Positions 55,362-63,767 of a stretch of DNA of 64,000 bases are shown here, in pieces. The DNA is from a virus, in IMG/VR virus record IMGVR_UViG_3300027708_002199, positions 1-64,000 of that record; one strand, 5' to 3'. The translations under genes and the position numbers were made by a program. The notes under the pieces are model-generated. The model was not told the DNA's origin and ran no database searches. It worked only from the letters and a program-made list of their open reading frames with translations. Every line of letters begins with the position of its first letter. Position 1 is the stretch's first letter.

Positions 55362-55391
55362 AATAAAAAACCCCCACATTTCTGTGAGGGT
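55362..55391 (-). terminator. Intrinsic terminator after the sheath gene
   Basis: Stem ACCCCCACA/TGTGAGGGT (55370-55378 and 55383-55391) with one mismatch and a tight loop. A T run follows on the minus strand. Confidence 0.8.
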
Positions 55392-55410
55392 CTTTTTAAA
55401 TTTTATTTAA

Positions 55411-58400
55411 TTAGATGTCTTCAAAAGACGCTCCTGTTGGTGTAATCAAGAACTCAATATCGATGAACTCTAATGCTTTAGTTGGTTTGATATAAATCTT
55501 ACCTACTAATTGGTTAGCATCTAAGTCTTCAGGAGTATTTTGTACTGTTACACGGAAGTCGTATAAACCTCTGTCTCTTCTGATAGCGTCTAAGATTGGA
55601 TTAACAGAGTCAAGAAATTGTTGTCTTACTGTGTTATCATTTTGTTCAAACAACAATCTGATAGCCACCGCAGAAATCAATTTACGAGCTTGTAACAACA
55701 ATCTTCTAACGTTAATTCTATTTAACGCTGAATCCGCAATTTGAAGAGTTTTGTTACCCCAAATTACAGTTCCAACATCGTTGAAAGTTGCGATTGGGTT
55801 AATTCTTCCTTTGTAAAGAGTGTCTCTATCTTCTTGAGTTAATCTCTTTCTTGCTCTAACCGCATTTACAATACCTCTTGTGTAACCCGCAGTCGCGAAC
55901 CATGGGAAGGCTATATTATCAGTTAATGCTAAGTTACGAGTAACTTCAGCCGTTGCTGGTAAATAGATTTGAGTATTGTTTACAGTATCACGAGTAAGAA
56001 CCCATGGGTAGTAAGTGGCTGTGTAGTTAGAGTCAATTCCTGTTTGTTCTAAATTATCAACTGCCTCTTGTGGGTAAATTAAATTATCCATAGAAGTTGA
56101 GTTTTGTAATAGGTTAAAGTCAGGAGTTGTACAAACGTAGATTGAATCCGCTCTTTCATTTGTTATCATGTCAATAGCCGACTCGATTAATCCACTATTA
56201 TTAACATAATCAACACCAGGTGTTACAAGAGCATTTATATTTGTAACCTCAGGGTTAGCAAATGTTCTAATACCTAACAAGTATGCATAATAGTCAGTAT
56301 TACCATAACTTCTTGTACCATCCTCAATAGTGATGATTTTAAATGAACCCCATCCTGTTGATGTTGGATATGGTGCTTGTGGACAAAAACCAGCTTTGAA
56401 AGCTGTTTGACCTAACATGTATGAATCACCGTTACCACGTTTTTCTTCATAAATGTCCCATCCGTCAAAACCACCTTGTACTAAGAAACTATATTTTCTT
56501 GAGTATAAGAAGTAATATGGATTTTCTGCATCTGTTGGTTCAGAACTAAATGAACCGTCACCAACTTCAAATTGTGTCATACCGCTTACCATTACAACAG
56601 TTGCTCCACTATCCATGTGGAAACCTTTTGTTGTGTTTGGCCAGTTATTGTAAGTTCCTTCTTCACACAAATCACCAATCGGTCTTTGTTTTCCTTTATA
56701 GTCGAAGAAATCAGCATCAACACCTACTGAAGATGAAATACCTAAATAAGTTCTTCTTTTATTATCACCAGGACTAGTGATTGCGTTATCACTACCAGCA
56801 GAATTACCAAATGGAGGATTAGCAATTATTTCACCAGGGATTGCGTAGTGTGTTTTATAAATTGGGAAAGGAGATGTACCGTTAGTATAACTTCTTGTTA
56901 TAAAACCTTCAAATCCACAAGGAAGAGCATCTAACGGAGCTTCTTCATTCATTTCTAACATAATATATTTAGAAAGAATTGCGTATTCACCGTCAATAGA
57001 ACCAACTTTTTTAGCCACATAACTGTTACTTGTTGCATCTAATGTACAATTAGTGAATTTCTCCATAACTGTTGGGTTAGCATCAGTATCATAGAAATCT
57101 CTAACTATCAAATCAAATGTTCCATTGTTAAATGAAATATTTGCAATAGAAATTTTAACTTCTCTGTTTGCGGCATTTCCATCAGGAATAGTATAAACAC
57201 GGAATAATTTATAAACTAAATTACCTCTAAGTTCAGAGACAACCCAAGGAGATGACGGAGTTTGGTATCTTTCTAAATAGAAACCAGTTGTATCAAGATT
57301 TGTTGAAGTTCTTGCATCACCTAAAGAAATAAAGTTATTAGCATTTAATCCACGAATATAACCTTGACTATAAGCATAATCCAACATTGTTGAATATCTT
57401 TCTTCAACAAATAAAGGTACTTCAGTTCTGTCTTTAGCGAAGTTTTCAACACCAAATACACTACTGATGTAGTTAGATTTTGATGTTGTAAATGATGTTT
57501 CAAAACTAAATGTGTTATTATTATAAGTTTTACCTGAAATTAAAAAAGTTGAGTAAGGATTTTGACTTATTCCTGAGTAACTACCAGTACCAATCATTGT
57601 TACATTTGAAGTGCCTGTTACTTGATATTGAGGTCCATGTAAAGTTGTTGAGTATTGAGTAATACCTCTTGAACGTAAAGTTGCAACAACAAGATTATTA
57701 TATCCTGAATAACTTGTACCTGAAAATCCGTAATAGAAACCTGATACACTACCGCTATAGGCACCTGATGTTCCCGATAATGAAGAAACTCTTGTATAAT
57801 ATGAGTTACCATAATATGCATTACCATTAGTTGGTGGAACGAAATTCGCGTAGAACCAAGCGTCATTTGTTCCTGAACAATAGTTAATTGTTGATGCGGT
57901 TATACTGTTAACATCAAATACATTAGTTGATGCAGTTAAACCCGCAGCAATATTTGCAGTTACCTGAGTACCTGAAACTGGTCCAAAATAATAAGCCGAA
58001 GTTCCTGATGTACTATTAGTAACTAAAATATTATATAATTGTGTTTGTAAATCACCTAAAATCGTAGATGTTCCACCATCAAATTGTGTGTAAGCGTTAG
58101 TATAATATGTGTTTCCACTTATTACACTTGGAACCGATGAGGTAAATCTCACAGATGATGTAGACGCAGTTGAACCTGTGAAATTAATAGAGAAAGATGT
58201 CCCTCCTGTAATTCCAACCGTACTGCAATTAACATTTGCAATTGTGGTTATTGACCAAGATGGTCCTGCATCATAACCTGATAGACCTAAAATTCTTGTT
58301 ACATACAATTGATTAGATTGTTGTAAATATGATTTAGCAATATATGCTGCCTCATATTTTGGGATTTGTGTATTCACAAATTTCTCAGGTAACGTACCTC

Positions 58401-58578
58401 CAAAATAAGTTTGGAATTCATCATAATTAGTGATGAATAAAGGTTCAAATGCAGGACCCTTAAGAGTTTCTCCCACAATACCTAAAGTAGTTACACCAAC
58501 ACTTTGTGAAACAAAAGATAAATCTCTCTCTGAGGTATAAACACCTGGAGAAACGAATACTTTGTTTGCTGTTGCCAT
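55411..58578 (-). CDS. gp18: Tail sheath protein (T4 gp18 family) with large insertion
   Basis: 1055 residues against 659 in T4 gp18. The N-terminus (KVFVSPGVYTSERDLSFV, GIVGETLKGPAFEP, FGGTLPEKFVN) and the C-terminal core (AFPWFATAGYTRGIVN, RRLLLQARKLISAVAIRLLF, IKPTKALEFIDIEFL) are the sheath framework that contracts around the tube. Residues about 110-400 are an inserted, Gly/Ser/Tyr-rich region (TISGTSGAYSGSVSGFYYGF type) probably exposed on the sheath surface. It has its own motif 33 nt upstream and a terminator downstream. Confidence 0.93.
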   Translation of the reverse strand: MATANKVFVSPGVYTSERDLSFVSQSVGVTTLGIVGETLKGPAFEPLFITNYDEFQTYFGGTLPEKFVNTQIPKYEAAYIAKSYLQQSNQLYVTRILGLSGYDAGPSWSITTIANVNCSTVGITGGTSFSINFTGSTASTSSVRFTSSVPSVISGNTYYTNAYTQFDGGTSTILGDLQTQLYNILVTNSTSGTSAYYFGPVSGTQVTANIAAGLTASTNVFDVNSITASTINYCSGTNDAWFYANFVPPTNGNAYYGNSYYTRVSSLSGTSGAYSGSVSGFYYGFSGTSYSGYNNLVVATLRSRGITQYSTTLHGPQYQVTGTSNVTMIGTGSYSGISQNPYSTFLISGKTYNNNTFSFETSFTTSKSNYISSVFGVENFAKDRTEVPLFVEERYSTMLDYAYSQGYIRGLNANNFISLGDARTSTNLDTTGFYLERYQTPSSPWVVSELRGNLVYKLFRVYTIPDGNAANREVKISIANISFNNGTFDLIVRDFYDTDANPTVMEKFTNCTLDATSNSYVAKKVGSIDGEYAILSKYIMLEMNEEAPLDALPCGFEGFITRSYTNGTSPFPIYKTHYAIPGEIIANPPFGNSAGSDNAITSPGDNKRRTYLGISSSVGVDADFFDYKGKQRPIGDLCEEGTYNNWPNTTKGFHMDSGATVVMVSGMTQFEVGDGSFSSEPTDAENPYYFLYSRKYSFLVQGGFDGWDIYEEKRGNGDSYMLGQTAFKAGFCPQAPYPTSTGWGSFKIITIEDGTRSYGNTDYYAYLLGIRTFANPEVTNINALVTPGVDYVNNSGLIESAIDMITNERADSIYVCTTPDFNLLQNSTSMDNLIYPQEAVDNLEQTGIDSNYTATYYPWVLTRDTVNNTQIYLPATAEVTRNLALTDNIAFPWFATAGYTRGIVNAVRARKRLTQEDRDTLYKGRINPIATFNDVGTVIWGNKTLQIADSALNRINVRRLLLQARKLISAVAIRLLFEQNDNTVRQQFLDSVNPILDAIRRDRGLYDFRVTVQNTPEDLDANQLVGKIYIKPTKALEFIDIEFLITPTGASFEDI

Positions 58579-58611
58579 TTTTTAATTTAATTGTTTAAAA
58601 TTTATTTATTA

Positions 58612-58618
58612 ATAAATA
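58612..58618 (-). promoter_or_regulatory. TATTTAT motif of the sheath gene
   Basis: ATATTTAT, 33 nt before ATG 58578, in the divergent gap shared with the plus-strand small gene. Confidence 0.6.
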
Positions 58619-58654
58619 TTCTGTAAAACTTGAAAAACTATTGGTCTAAATAAC

Positions 58655-58661
58655 TATTTAT
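58655..58661 (+). promoter_or_regulatory. TATTTAT motif on the plus strand
   Basis: CTATTTAT (58654-58661), 35 nt before the TTG start at 58697. It forms a divergent pair with the sheath motif and is followed at once by a hairpin. Confidence 0.5.
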
Positions 58662-58667
58662 TGATTA

Positions 58668-58691
58668 GTAAGAATAAAATCTTACTTTTTT
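58668..58691 (+). terminator. Attenuator-like hairpin in the leader of the small gene
   Basis: GTAAGA (58668-58673), six-base loop ATAAAA, TCTTAC (58680-58685), then six T. It begins 6 nt after the motif, so it could lie at the very 5' end of the transcript as an attenuator or a stabilising hairpin. Confidence 0.5.
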
Positions 58692-58696
58692 CTACC

Positions 58697-58846
58697 TTGA
58701 AAATAAAGAACCTTAAGATATCTGAAGAATCACATTTGTTATTAAAAAAACATTGTTTAAAGCATGGGTTGAAAATTCATAAGTTTATTGAAAAACTTAT
58801 TGAATTAAACTGTACTGAAAAAAGGGATATCTACGGAGAAAATTAA
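58697..58846 (+). CDS. Small ribbon-helix-helix-like protein (49 aa)
   Basis: TTG at 58697 gives MKIKNLKISEESHLLLKKHC, a natural beginning for a short DNA-binding protein: a beta strand (LKISEE), a helix, a turn (KHGLK) and a second helix (IHKFIEKLIEL). This is the ribbon-helix-helix pattern, seen in phage regulators and antitoxins. An earlier in-frame TTG at 58661 lies inside the motif and would add 12 unlikely residues. Plus-strand gene between two minus-strand structural genes; its end overlaps by 4 nt the convergent end of the 349-residue gene. Possible regulator of late tail expression (inference). Confidence 0.45.
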   Translation: MKIKNLKISEESHLLLKKHCLKHGLKIHKFIEKLIELNCTEKRDIYGEN

Positions 58847-59892
58847 ATCAATATTGACTCAAGTTGGAAATTCGATGGTTGAGCATTATTTGATTTAATA
58901 ATATCAATTGTTAATACATCATTAGTATTAATTTGTATTTCTCCAGCAATAAGTTGTTGTATATCTGTCCCATAAAAAAGTCCATTAATATACATTGAAT
59001 ACGACGCAATATTTTCAGCGTCAATTAATTTAATATTTGAGGTATACTCAAATGTTTGGGTATATGTCGTAGTCCCAATAGGGTAAGAAATATTTAAAGG
59101 AATTCTATCAGGATTTGGAGGGTATTTCTTAACTTTTCGTCTTGTATTCCTTGGATTAACCTCCATCATCACTAATGAACGACTAATTGCCGGTTTAACT
59201 TCAAACTGTTCTTCATCAAGTAAAAATCCCTGTAAAGTAAAACTATATGATTGGATATAATACCTTCTTTTTTCAATGTCCATAACTGACTCATCGGAAA
59301 TTTCATCAAGTTGTATTGGAATATAATGACCTTTAATTTGAGTATAAGCTTGTCTTGAAGCAAATTTTTCAATTACAATTTGGTTGAATTTATTTAATTC
59401 TCTCATTCTGTTACAAATTATTTTAACAGAGTATTTTATATCAACAGGAACAGGTTGTGGGATGGTGTAAATGTCCATACCTTTTCTTTGTCCATCCCAT
59501 GTTGGAACCGCAGCGTAATAATATTGTTTTCTATTAGGAATATTATATCTTAATGATGGTAAAGTACCAAACTTAACTTCAGGTGTTCTAACAGTTGTAA
59601 TAAATGGAGGTTGGACATTTTTATCAATGTTATTAAAATCCCAAGTTTGTGTAAACTGAGACCAATTCTGAGTTGTCATCAAAATATCTACTACTTTAAC
59701 AACTTTACCTGAAACCACAGTTTTTAAATCATTTTTTATAAAATCTAAAAACCCTCTATCTAAATCTTCATGTAATAATGATTTAGGTAAGTAAGTTCCG
59801 TCTTTGTTAATGTCTTCAAGAAGTTGTTCTCTTCTTTCATAACCAACAGGAGGATAAGTTAATGGTAAAGTTTTTTTTATTTTTGGTAACAT
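58843..59892 (-). CDS. Neck or tail-terminator protein (349 aa, gp15-like by position)
   Basis: Soluble structural protein. Recognisable stretches include EDLDRGFLDFIKNDLKTVVSG, PEVKFGTLPSLRYNIPNRKQ and the helix VKIICNRMRELNKFNQIVIE, and the C-terminal part is beta-rich. Its place between a neck-like protein and the sheath matches T4 gp15, the tail terminator that caps the sheath. The overlapping ATG/stop with the 171-residue gene indicates coupled translation. No catalytic motif. Sequence match to gp15 itself cannot be confirmed. Confidence 0.55.
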   Translation of the reverse strand: MLPKIKKTLPLTYPPVGYERREQLLEDINKDGTYLPKSLLHEDLDRGFLDFIKNDLKTVVSGKVVKVVDILMTTQNWSQFTQTWDFNNIDKNVQPPFITTVRTPEVKFGTLPSLRYNIPNRKQYYYAAVPTWDGQRKGMDIYTIPQPVPVDIKYSVKIICNRMRELNKFNQIVIEKFASRQAYTQIKGHYIPIQLDEISDESVMDIEKRRYYIQSYSFTLQGFLLDEEQFEVKPAISRSLVMMEVNPRNTRRKVKKYPPNPDRIPLNISYPIGTTTYTQTFEYTSNIKLIDAENIASYSMYINGLFYGTDIQQLIAGEIQINTNDVLTIDIIKSNNAQPSNFQLESILI

Positions 59893-60407
59893 TATAATCC
59901 TCTAAATTCGTTTTCCATCACAGGTGATGCGTTAATTGTTCTGTAAAATGGTTTATAACCACCATATGTATGTTTATTATCTGACACTACACGACCATCG
60001 TTGTTAACCACATAGTATCTAACCTGATTTTCAGTTTCGTAATAAGCAATATAATCCCCAAGTTCAATGTCAATATCTAATTCCTCTAAATGTTTTTGGT
60101 AAACAGAAATTCTGGCATTACCAGGTTCCATTTGATTAATTTTACTTGACCCAAGAAATTTATTTTCAGGAGCAACAATTTGTAGATATGCTTTAAACTC
60201 AACAGGAGGTAAAAATTTAATTCCATCTTCTTGAGTTTCACCATACACATCATCAACATTTGTTTTCTTTTTATCAACTTTATACAATATAAGTGTAAAG
60301 TTCATATCTCCCTCTAGCCATTCGCGCCCCATACTAATATCTAAATTATAATCTTCCCCTCCGAAAAATTTGCCTAATCTTGTTATTGGAACTATTCTGT
60401 TTGACAT
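59892..60407 (-). CDS. Neck protein candidate (171 aa, gp14-like by position)
   Basis: Start chosen at ATG 60407 (MSNRIVPITRLGKFFGGEDY) because the motif at 60412-60418 ends 4 nt before it; an in-frame ATG at 60485 would lie upstream of the motif and overlap the divergent helicase. The protein is beta-rich, with DIDIELGDYIAYYETENQVR and YGGYKPFYRTI, similar to head-closure or stopper folds that sit between portal and tail. First of two genes before the sheath. T4 gp14 equivalence is by order and fold style, not by clear sequence identity. Confidence 0.55.
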   Translation of the reverse strand: MSNRIVPITRLGKFFGGEDYNLDISMGREWLEGDMNFTLILYKVDKKKTNVDDVYGETQEDGIKFLPPVEFKAYLQIVAPENKFLGSSKINQMEPGNARISVYQKHLEELDIDIELGDYIAYYETENQVRYYVVNNDGRVVSDNKHTYGGYKPFYRTINASPVMENEFRGL

Positions 60408-60411
60408 ATTG

Positions 60412-60418
60412 ATAAATA
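60412..60418 (-). promoter_or_regulatory. TATTTAT motif, 4 nt from neck-gene ATG
   Basis: ATATTTAT, then CAAT, then ATG 60407. It decides the start of this gene. Confidence 0.7.
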
Positions 60419-60464
60419 TTTCTTTTTTGATTATTATTATAGTTGTATAGTTAATTAAAATAAT

Positions 60465-62225
60465 TTGACAACTTCTACAGGACATTTAAGTGTTGAACAA
60501 CAAGCAATATCTATTCTTGAAAATTATCAGGGGTCAAATAACTATATCCTTAAATTAAAAAAACAGATTGATTCAAATAAGAAGTATCTTCCAACGAGAG
60601 CTCAATGTGATTATGTTATTGATTACAATTTAGTAGTTCCAAAAGTTGCCAAGAAATGGGTCGAGATTGATTCTTACTTTTCTCAAAAACTCGTTGAGGA
60701 CAATCCGTTCATTAAGGAACCTGATAAAATCTACGTTGAGAAAATTTTAATTGAGAAAGATAAATCATATCACATTTGGGGTAAGATTTTTAGTGCTGAG
60801 ACCATTCATGATTTTTGGATACCGAAAGCTGCGGTTATTAAACAATACACCGAAAACTTGGTTGATGTTGATTACACAAAATATGAAAACCGTCCACCAC
60901 TTGTTCACCAAAAAGAAGCTATAGAAAAATTATTAAAGAACGATAAGTTCATTTTGGCCGATGATATGGGACTTGGTAAGACCACTTCTGCGGTGATTGC
61001 TTCATTAGAAAGTGGTGCGAATAGAGTTTTAATCATATGTCCTGCGTCTCTTAAAATAAATTGGGAAAGAGAAATTAAAAACTATACCGACAAATCGGTT
61101 TATATCTGTGAGGGTAAGAAGTTTGAATTAGCCGATTATGTAATTGTAAACTACGATATCCTTAAAAACTTCCACGACCCAAAAGATAAAGAAAACTCAA
61201 TAATCCTTAATTCAAAATTTGATTTGGTCATTATTGATGAAGCACATTATGTTTCAAACGCTCAGGCTCAAAGAACAAAGATTATAATGGATGTTACCAA
61301 AAACATTAAAAAACTTTGGTTATTAACGGGAACACCAATGACTTCTCGTCCCATGAATTATTATAATATTTTAAAACTTATTGATAGTCCTGTAAGTCAA
61401 AACTGGCAAGCCTACGCAATTAGATATTGTGGTGGGTATCAGTTTAGAGTGGGTGGTAAAAAGATTTGGAATGTGACGGGAGCATCCAATTTAGAAGAAT
61501 TAAGAGAAAGAACTTCACGTCAAATCTTAAGAAGATTAAAGACAGAAGTTTTGGATTTACCTGAAAAAATTATCACTCCTGTTTACCTTCGTTTAAAATC
61601 AAGATTGTATGAAGGATTGATGGGTGAGTATTATGATTGGTATAATAATAGACAAGATGAGTCAAGGTCTTTATCAGTTCAATTTTCAAAACTTATGAAA
61701 GTAAGACAGGTAATTGCTGAAGAAAAAATATCTATCACAATTGAACTTGCTGAGAACATTATTGAACAAGGTAAAAAAGTTATTATCTTCAGTAACTTCA
61801 CCGAACCTTTAAAAAAAATACACGAACATTTTGGTAAAAAATCTGTTTATTTAGACGGGTCAACATCAAAACCTGCAAGACAAGATGCGGTTGACAAGTT
61901 CCAAGAGAGCGATAAAATACAAGTTTTTTGTGGTAACATGAAAGCTGCGGGGGTTGGATTAACACTTACTGCTGGTGAGGCCGTTATTATGAATGACTTA
62001 TCGTTTGTACCTGCTGAACATGCGCAGGCAGAAGACCGCTCATATAGATATGGACAAAAAAATTCAGTTTCAATATACTACCCATTATTTGATAATAGCA
62101 TTGAAGGAGTTATTTACGACATTCTTACAAGGAAGAAACAGATAATTGGTACGGTTATGGGAGATATAGACGAAAGTTCTGTAGATATTGTTGAACAAAT
62201 ACTTAACGAAATCAATAGTAAGTAA
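60465..62225 (+). CDS. SNF2-family DNA translocase / annealing helicase-like protein
   Basis: 586 residues. Full set of SNF2 motifs: Walker A DDMGLGKTT (166-174), YVIVNYDILK, DEAH at 258-261 (LVIIDEAHYV), LLTGTPMTSRP, IIFSNFTEPLKKIH, and AGVGLTLTAGEAVIMNDLS with QAEDRSYRYGQ as motifs V and VI. The compact architecture without a large insertion resembles SMARCAL1-type annealing helicases. It may fill the role of T4 UvsW in fork remodelling and recombination-dependent replication (inference). The only available start is TTG 60465; no ATG occurs before the core. Plus-strand, divergent from the neck gene; no TATTTAT motif upstream. Confidence 0.87.
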   Translation: MTTSTGHLSVEQQAISILENYQGSNNYILKLKKQIDSNKKYLPTRAQCDYVIDYNLVVPKVAKKWVEIDSYFSQKLVEDNPFIKEPDKIYVEKILIEKDKSYHIWGKIFSAETIHDFWIPKAAVIKQYTENLVDVDYTKYENRPPLVHQKEAIEKLLKNDKFILADDMGLGKTTSAVIASLESGANRVLIICPASLKINWEREIKNYTDKSVYICEGKKFELADYVIVNYDILKNFHDPKDKENSIILNSKFDLVIIDEAHYVSNAQAQRTKIIMDVTKNIKKLWLLTGTPMTSRPMNYYNILKLIDSPVSQNWQAYAIRYCGGYQFRVGGKKIWNVTGASNLEELRERTSRQILRRLKTEVLDLPEKIITPVYLRLKSRLYEGLMGEYYDWYNNRQDESRSLSVQFSKLMKVRQVIAEEKISITIELAENIIEQGKKVIIFSNFTEPLKKIHEHFGKKSVYLDGSTSKPARQDAVDKFQESDKIQVFCGNMKAAGVGLTLTAGEAVIMNDLSFVPAEHAQAEDRSYRYGQKNSVSIYYPLFDNSIEGVIYDILTRKKQIIGTVMGDIDESSVDIVEQILNEINSK

Positions 62226-62226
62226 G

Positions 62227-62233
62227 TATTTAT
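62227..62233 (+). promoter_or_regulatory. TATTTAT motif, 5 nt from SOD-fusion ATG
   Basis: GTATTTAT, then AATTA, then ATG 62239. It lies 1 nt after the helicase TAA stop. Confidence 0.7.
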
Positions 62234-62238
62234 AATTA

Positions 62239-63744
62239 ATGAAATCGTTAAATATAGTATCAGAGTCATTAGTTAGTCGTTTGTTAGGTGAGGAAACTCA
62301 ACCTGAAACCAAATTTTTTATTAACGAAATAAAAACCATTGGTATTGATAAACTACCGTATGGATATGCATCATTAAGAAGATTTATTGACCCTGAGACA
62401 ATGAAGTTTCATTATCAAAAACATTACAAGGGGTATGTTAAAAAATTAAATTCAGCTCTTCGTAAAAAAGATTATGGTGATGTTGAATTGGAAAATATTG
62501 TTAAACAGATATCAAAGTATAATACAACAATAAGAAATAACGCAGGTGGAGCCTTTAACCACGCATTGTTTTGGAAGATGTTATCACCCTCACCACAAAA
62601 ACCAAGTGGAGAAGTGTTTGAAAAGATTGTTAAACAATTTGGAACATATCGTAACTTCAAAACTAAATTTGAAGAAATCTCAAGAAAACGATTTGGTTCA
62701 GGGTGGTGTTGGTTAGTTTTAACCGATACAGGTAGATTAAAAGTAATGTCCACTTCAAATCAGGACAACCCACTTATGAATATAATTAATCAAGGTGGAT
62801 TTCCGTTGTTAGGTTTGGATTTATGGGAACACGCTTATTATTTAAAATACCAAAACAAAAGAGATGAATATATTGAAAACTTTTGGGAGGTAATCAACTG
62901 GAAATTTGTTAACGAGTTATACAAATCAAAAACTGAAAAAAAATTGAACGAATCAATTTCATCAAAAAAACTTTTATACGAAAATGTGTCGGATTACTCA
63001 GATATTTTTAGTAACAATAAAAATGTTCTTTGGACTTATAGAAGATGTATTGATAATACTTTGAAGACGGTTTTGTCTGATAAGTGGTATGAAAACAATC
63101 AATACTCAGAAGGTTCATCTTCAGGTATTTACGACTTGGAAGAACCATGTCGTTCAGTAATTAATAAATTAAATACAAATTATATTGGGTTTAAGATTTT
63201 AGTTGATGATTTGAATGTCGTACTTACAAAACTAAATAAACCCACATTAAATTTTATTGGGGTAACACCTTCACAACAAGTACAAGAAATAAATAAATTT
63301 TGTGAATATTTGAGTTTTTTTGGTGAAAGAATTTTTAAAGGGTCTAAAACTCTTGACAAAATTATGAAACTTTTAAAAAGAACACATGACAAAGGTGGTC
63401 AGCTTGAGGAGTATGTTGCTAAAAAAATCAATCAAGAATTTGGTGAAGGAACTGCAGTTGTAGTGGGTAGTTTAGGTTCAAAAGAAGATTTTGCAGGAAC
63501 TGATTTAACAGTGAATTTTGATAATAAAATACAAAACGCTCAAGTTAAACCAATTTTAAATATGGAAGTGATTGACGGTTTTTATAATATTAAAATTAAA
63601 GGGTTTGTTAAAAAGTTTAATACCGACTTATTAATTTTCTCAAATATTAATAAAGAAGTTTATATTTTTAAAAACAAAACTGTCGCTTTTAGTTCAAGTA
63701 TGTTTAAAATCCCAACACAAGATTTAATTTATACTGTGAATTGA
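62239..63744 (+). CDS. Mn/Fe superoxide dismutase fused to a PD-(D/E)xK-like domain
   Basis: 501 residues. Residues 1-30 are an N-terminal extension with SLVSRLLGE (L16-G17-E18, head-protease-type site). Residues about 31-230 are a complete Mn/Fe superoxide dismutase: metal ligands H58 (FHYQKHYKGYV), H108 (NHALFW), D194 and H198 (LDLWEHAYY). G104 and Q175 (NQDNPLM) are the manganese-type choices. Residues about 235-385 are an unknown helical linker. Residues about 386-501 look like a PD-(D/E)xK nuclease fold: E390 (GGQLEEYV), D422 (GTDLTV) and QVK at 435-437. The SOD domain is certain; the nuclease call is tentative. I know of no such fusion in a phage. Confidence 0.8.
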   Translation: MKSLNIVSESLVSRLLGEETQPETKFFINEIKTIGIDKLPYGYASLRRFIDPETMKFHYQKHYKGYVKKLNSALRKKDYGDVELENIVKQISKYNTTIRNNAGGAFNHALFWKMLSPSPQKPSGEVFEKIVKQFGTYRNFKTKFEEISRKRFGSGWCWLVLTDTGRLKVMSTSNQDNPLMNIINQGGFPLLGLDLWEHAYYLKYQNKRDEYIENFWEVINWKFVNELYKSKTEKKLNESISSKKLLYENVSDYSDIFSNNKNVLWTYRRCIDNTLKTVLSDKWYENNQYSEGSSSGIYDLEEPCRSVINKLNTNYIGFKILVDDLNVVLTKLNKPTLNFIGVTPSQQVQEINKFCEYLSFFGERIFKGSKTLDKIMKLLKRTHDKGGQLEEYVAKKINQEFGEGTAVVVGSLGSKEDFAGTDLTVNFDNKIQNAQVKPILNMEVIDGFYNIKIKGFVKKFNTDLLIFSNINKEVYIFKNKTVAFSSSMFKIPTQDLIYTVN

Positions 63745-63751
63745 TATTTAT
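63745..63751 (+). promoter_or_regulatory. TATTTAT motif of the neck/connector gene
   Basis: ATATTTAT, 16 nt before ATG 63768, directly against the TGA stop of the SOD fusion. A weak inverted repeat GATATTT/AAATATC spans the motif. Confidence 0.65.
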
Positions 63752-63767
63752 ATAAAAATATCACTTC

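Noticed and set aside
58661-58696. Start of the small plus-strand gene at TTG 58661
   Set aside because: It lies within the motif and would add residues encoded by the hairpin and T run; TTG 58697 gives a standard beginning.
60408-60485. N-terminal extension of the neck protein from ATG 60485
   Set aside because: The extension (MSCRSCQIILINYTT) overlaps the divergent helicase and starts upstream of the motif; ATG 60407 fits motif spacing.
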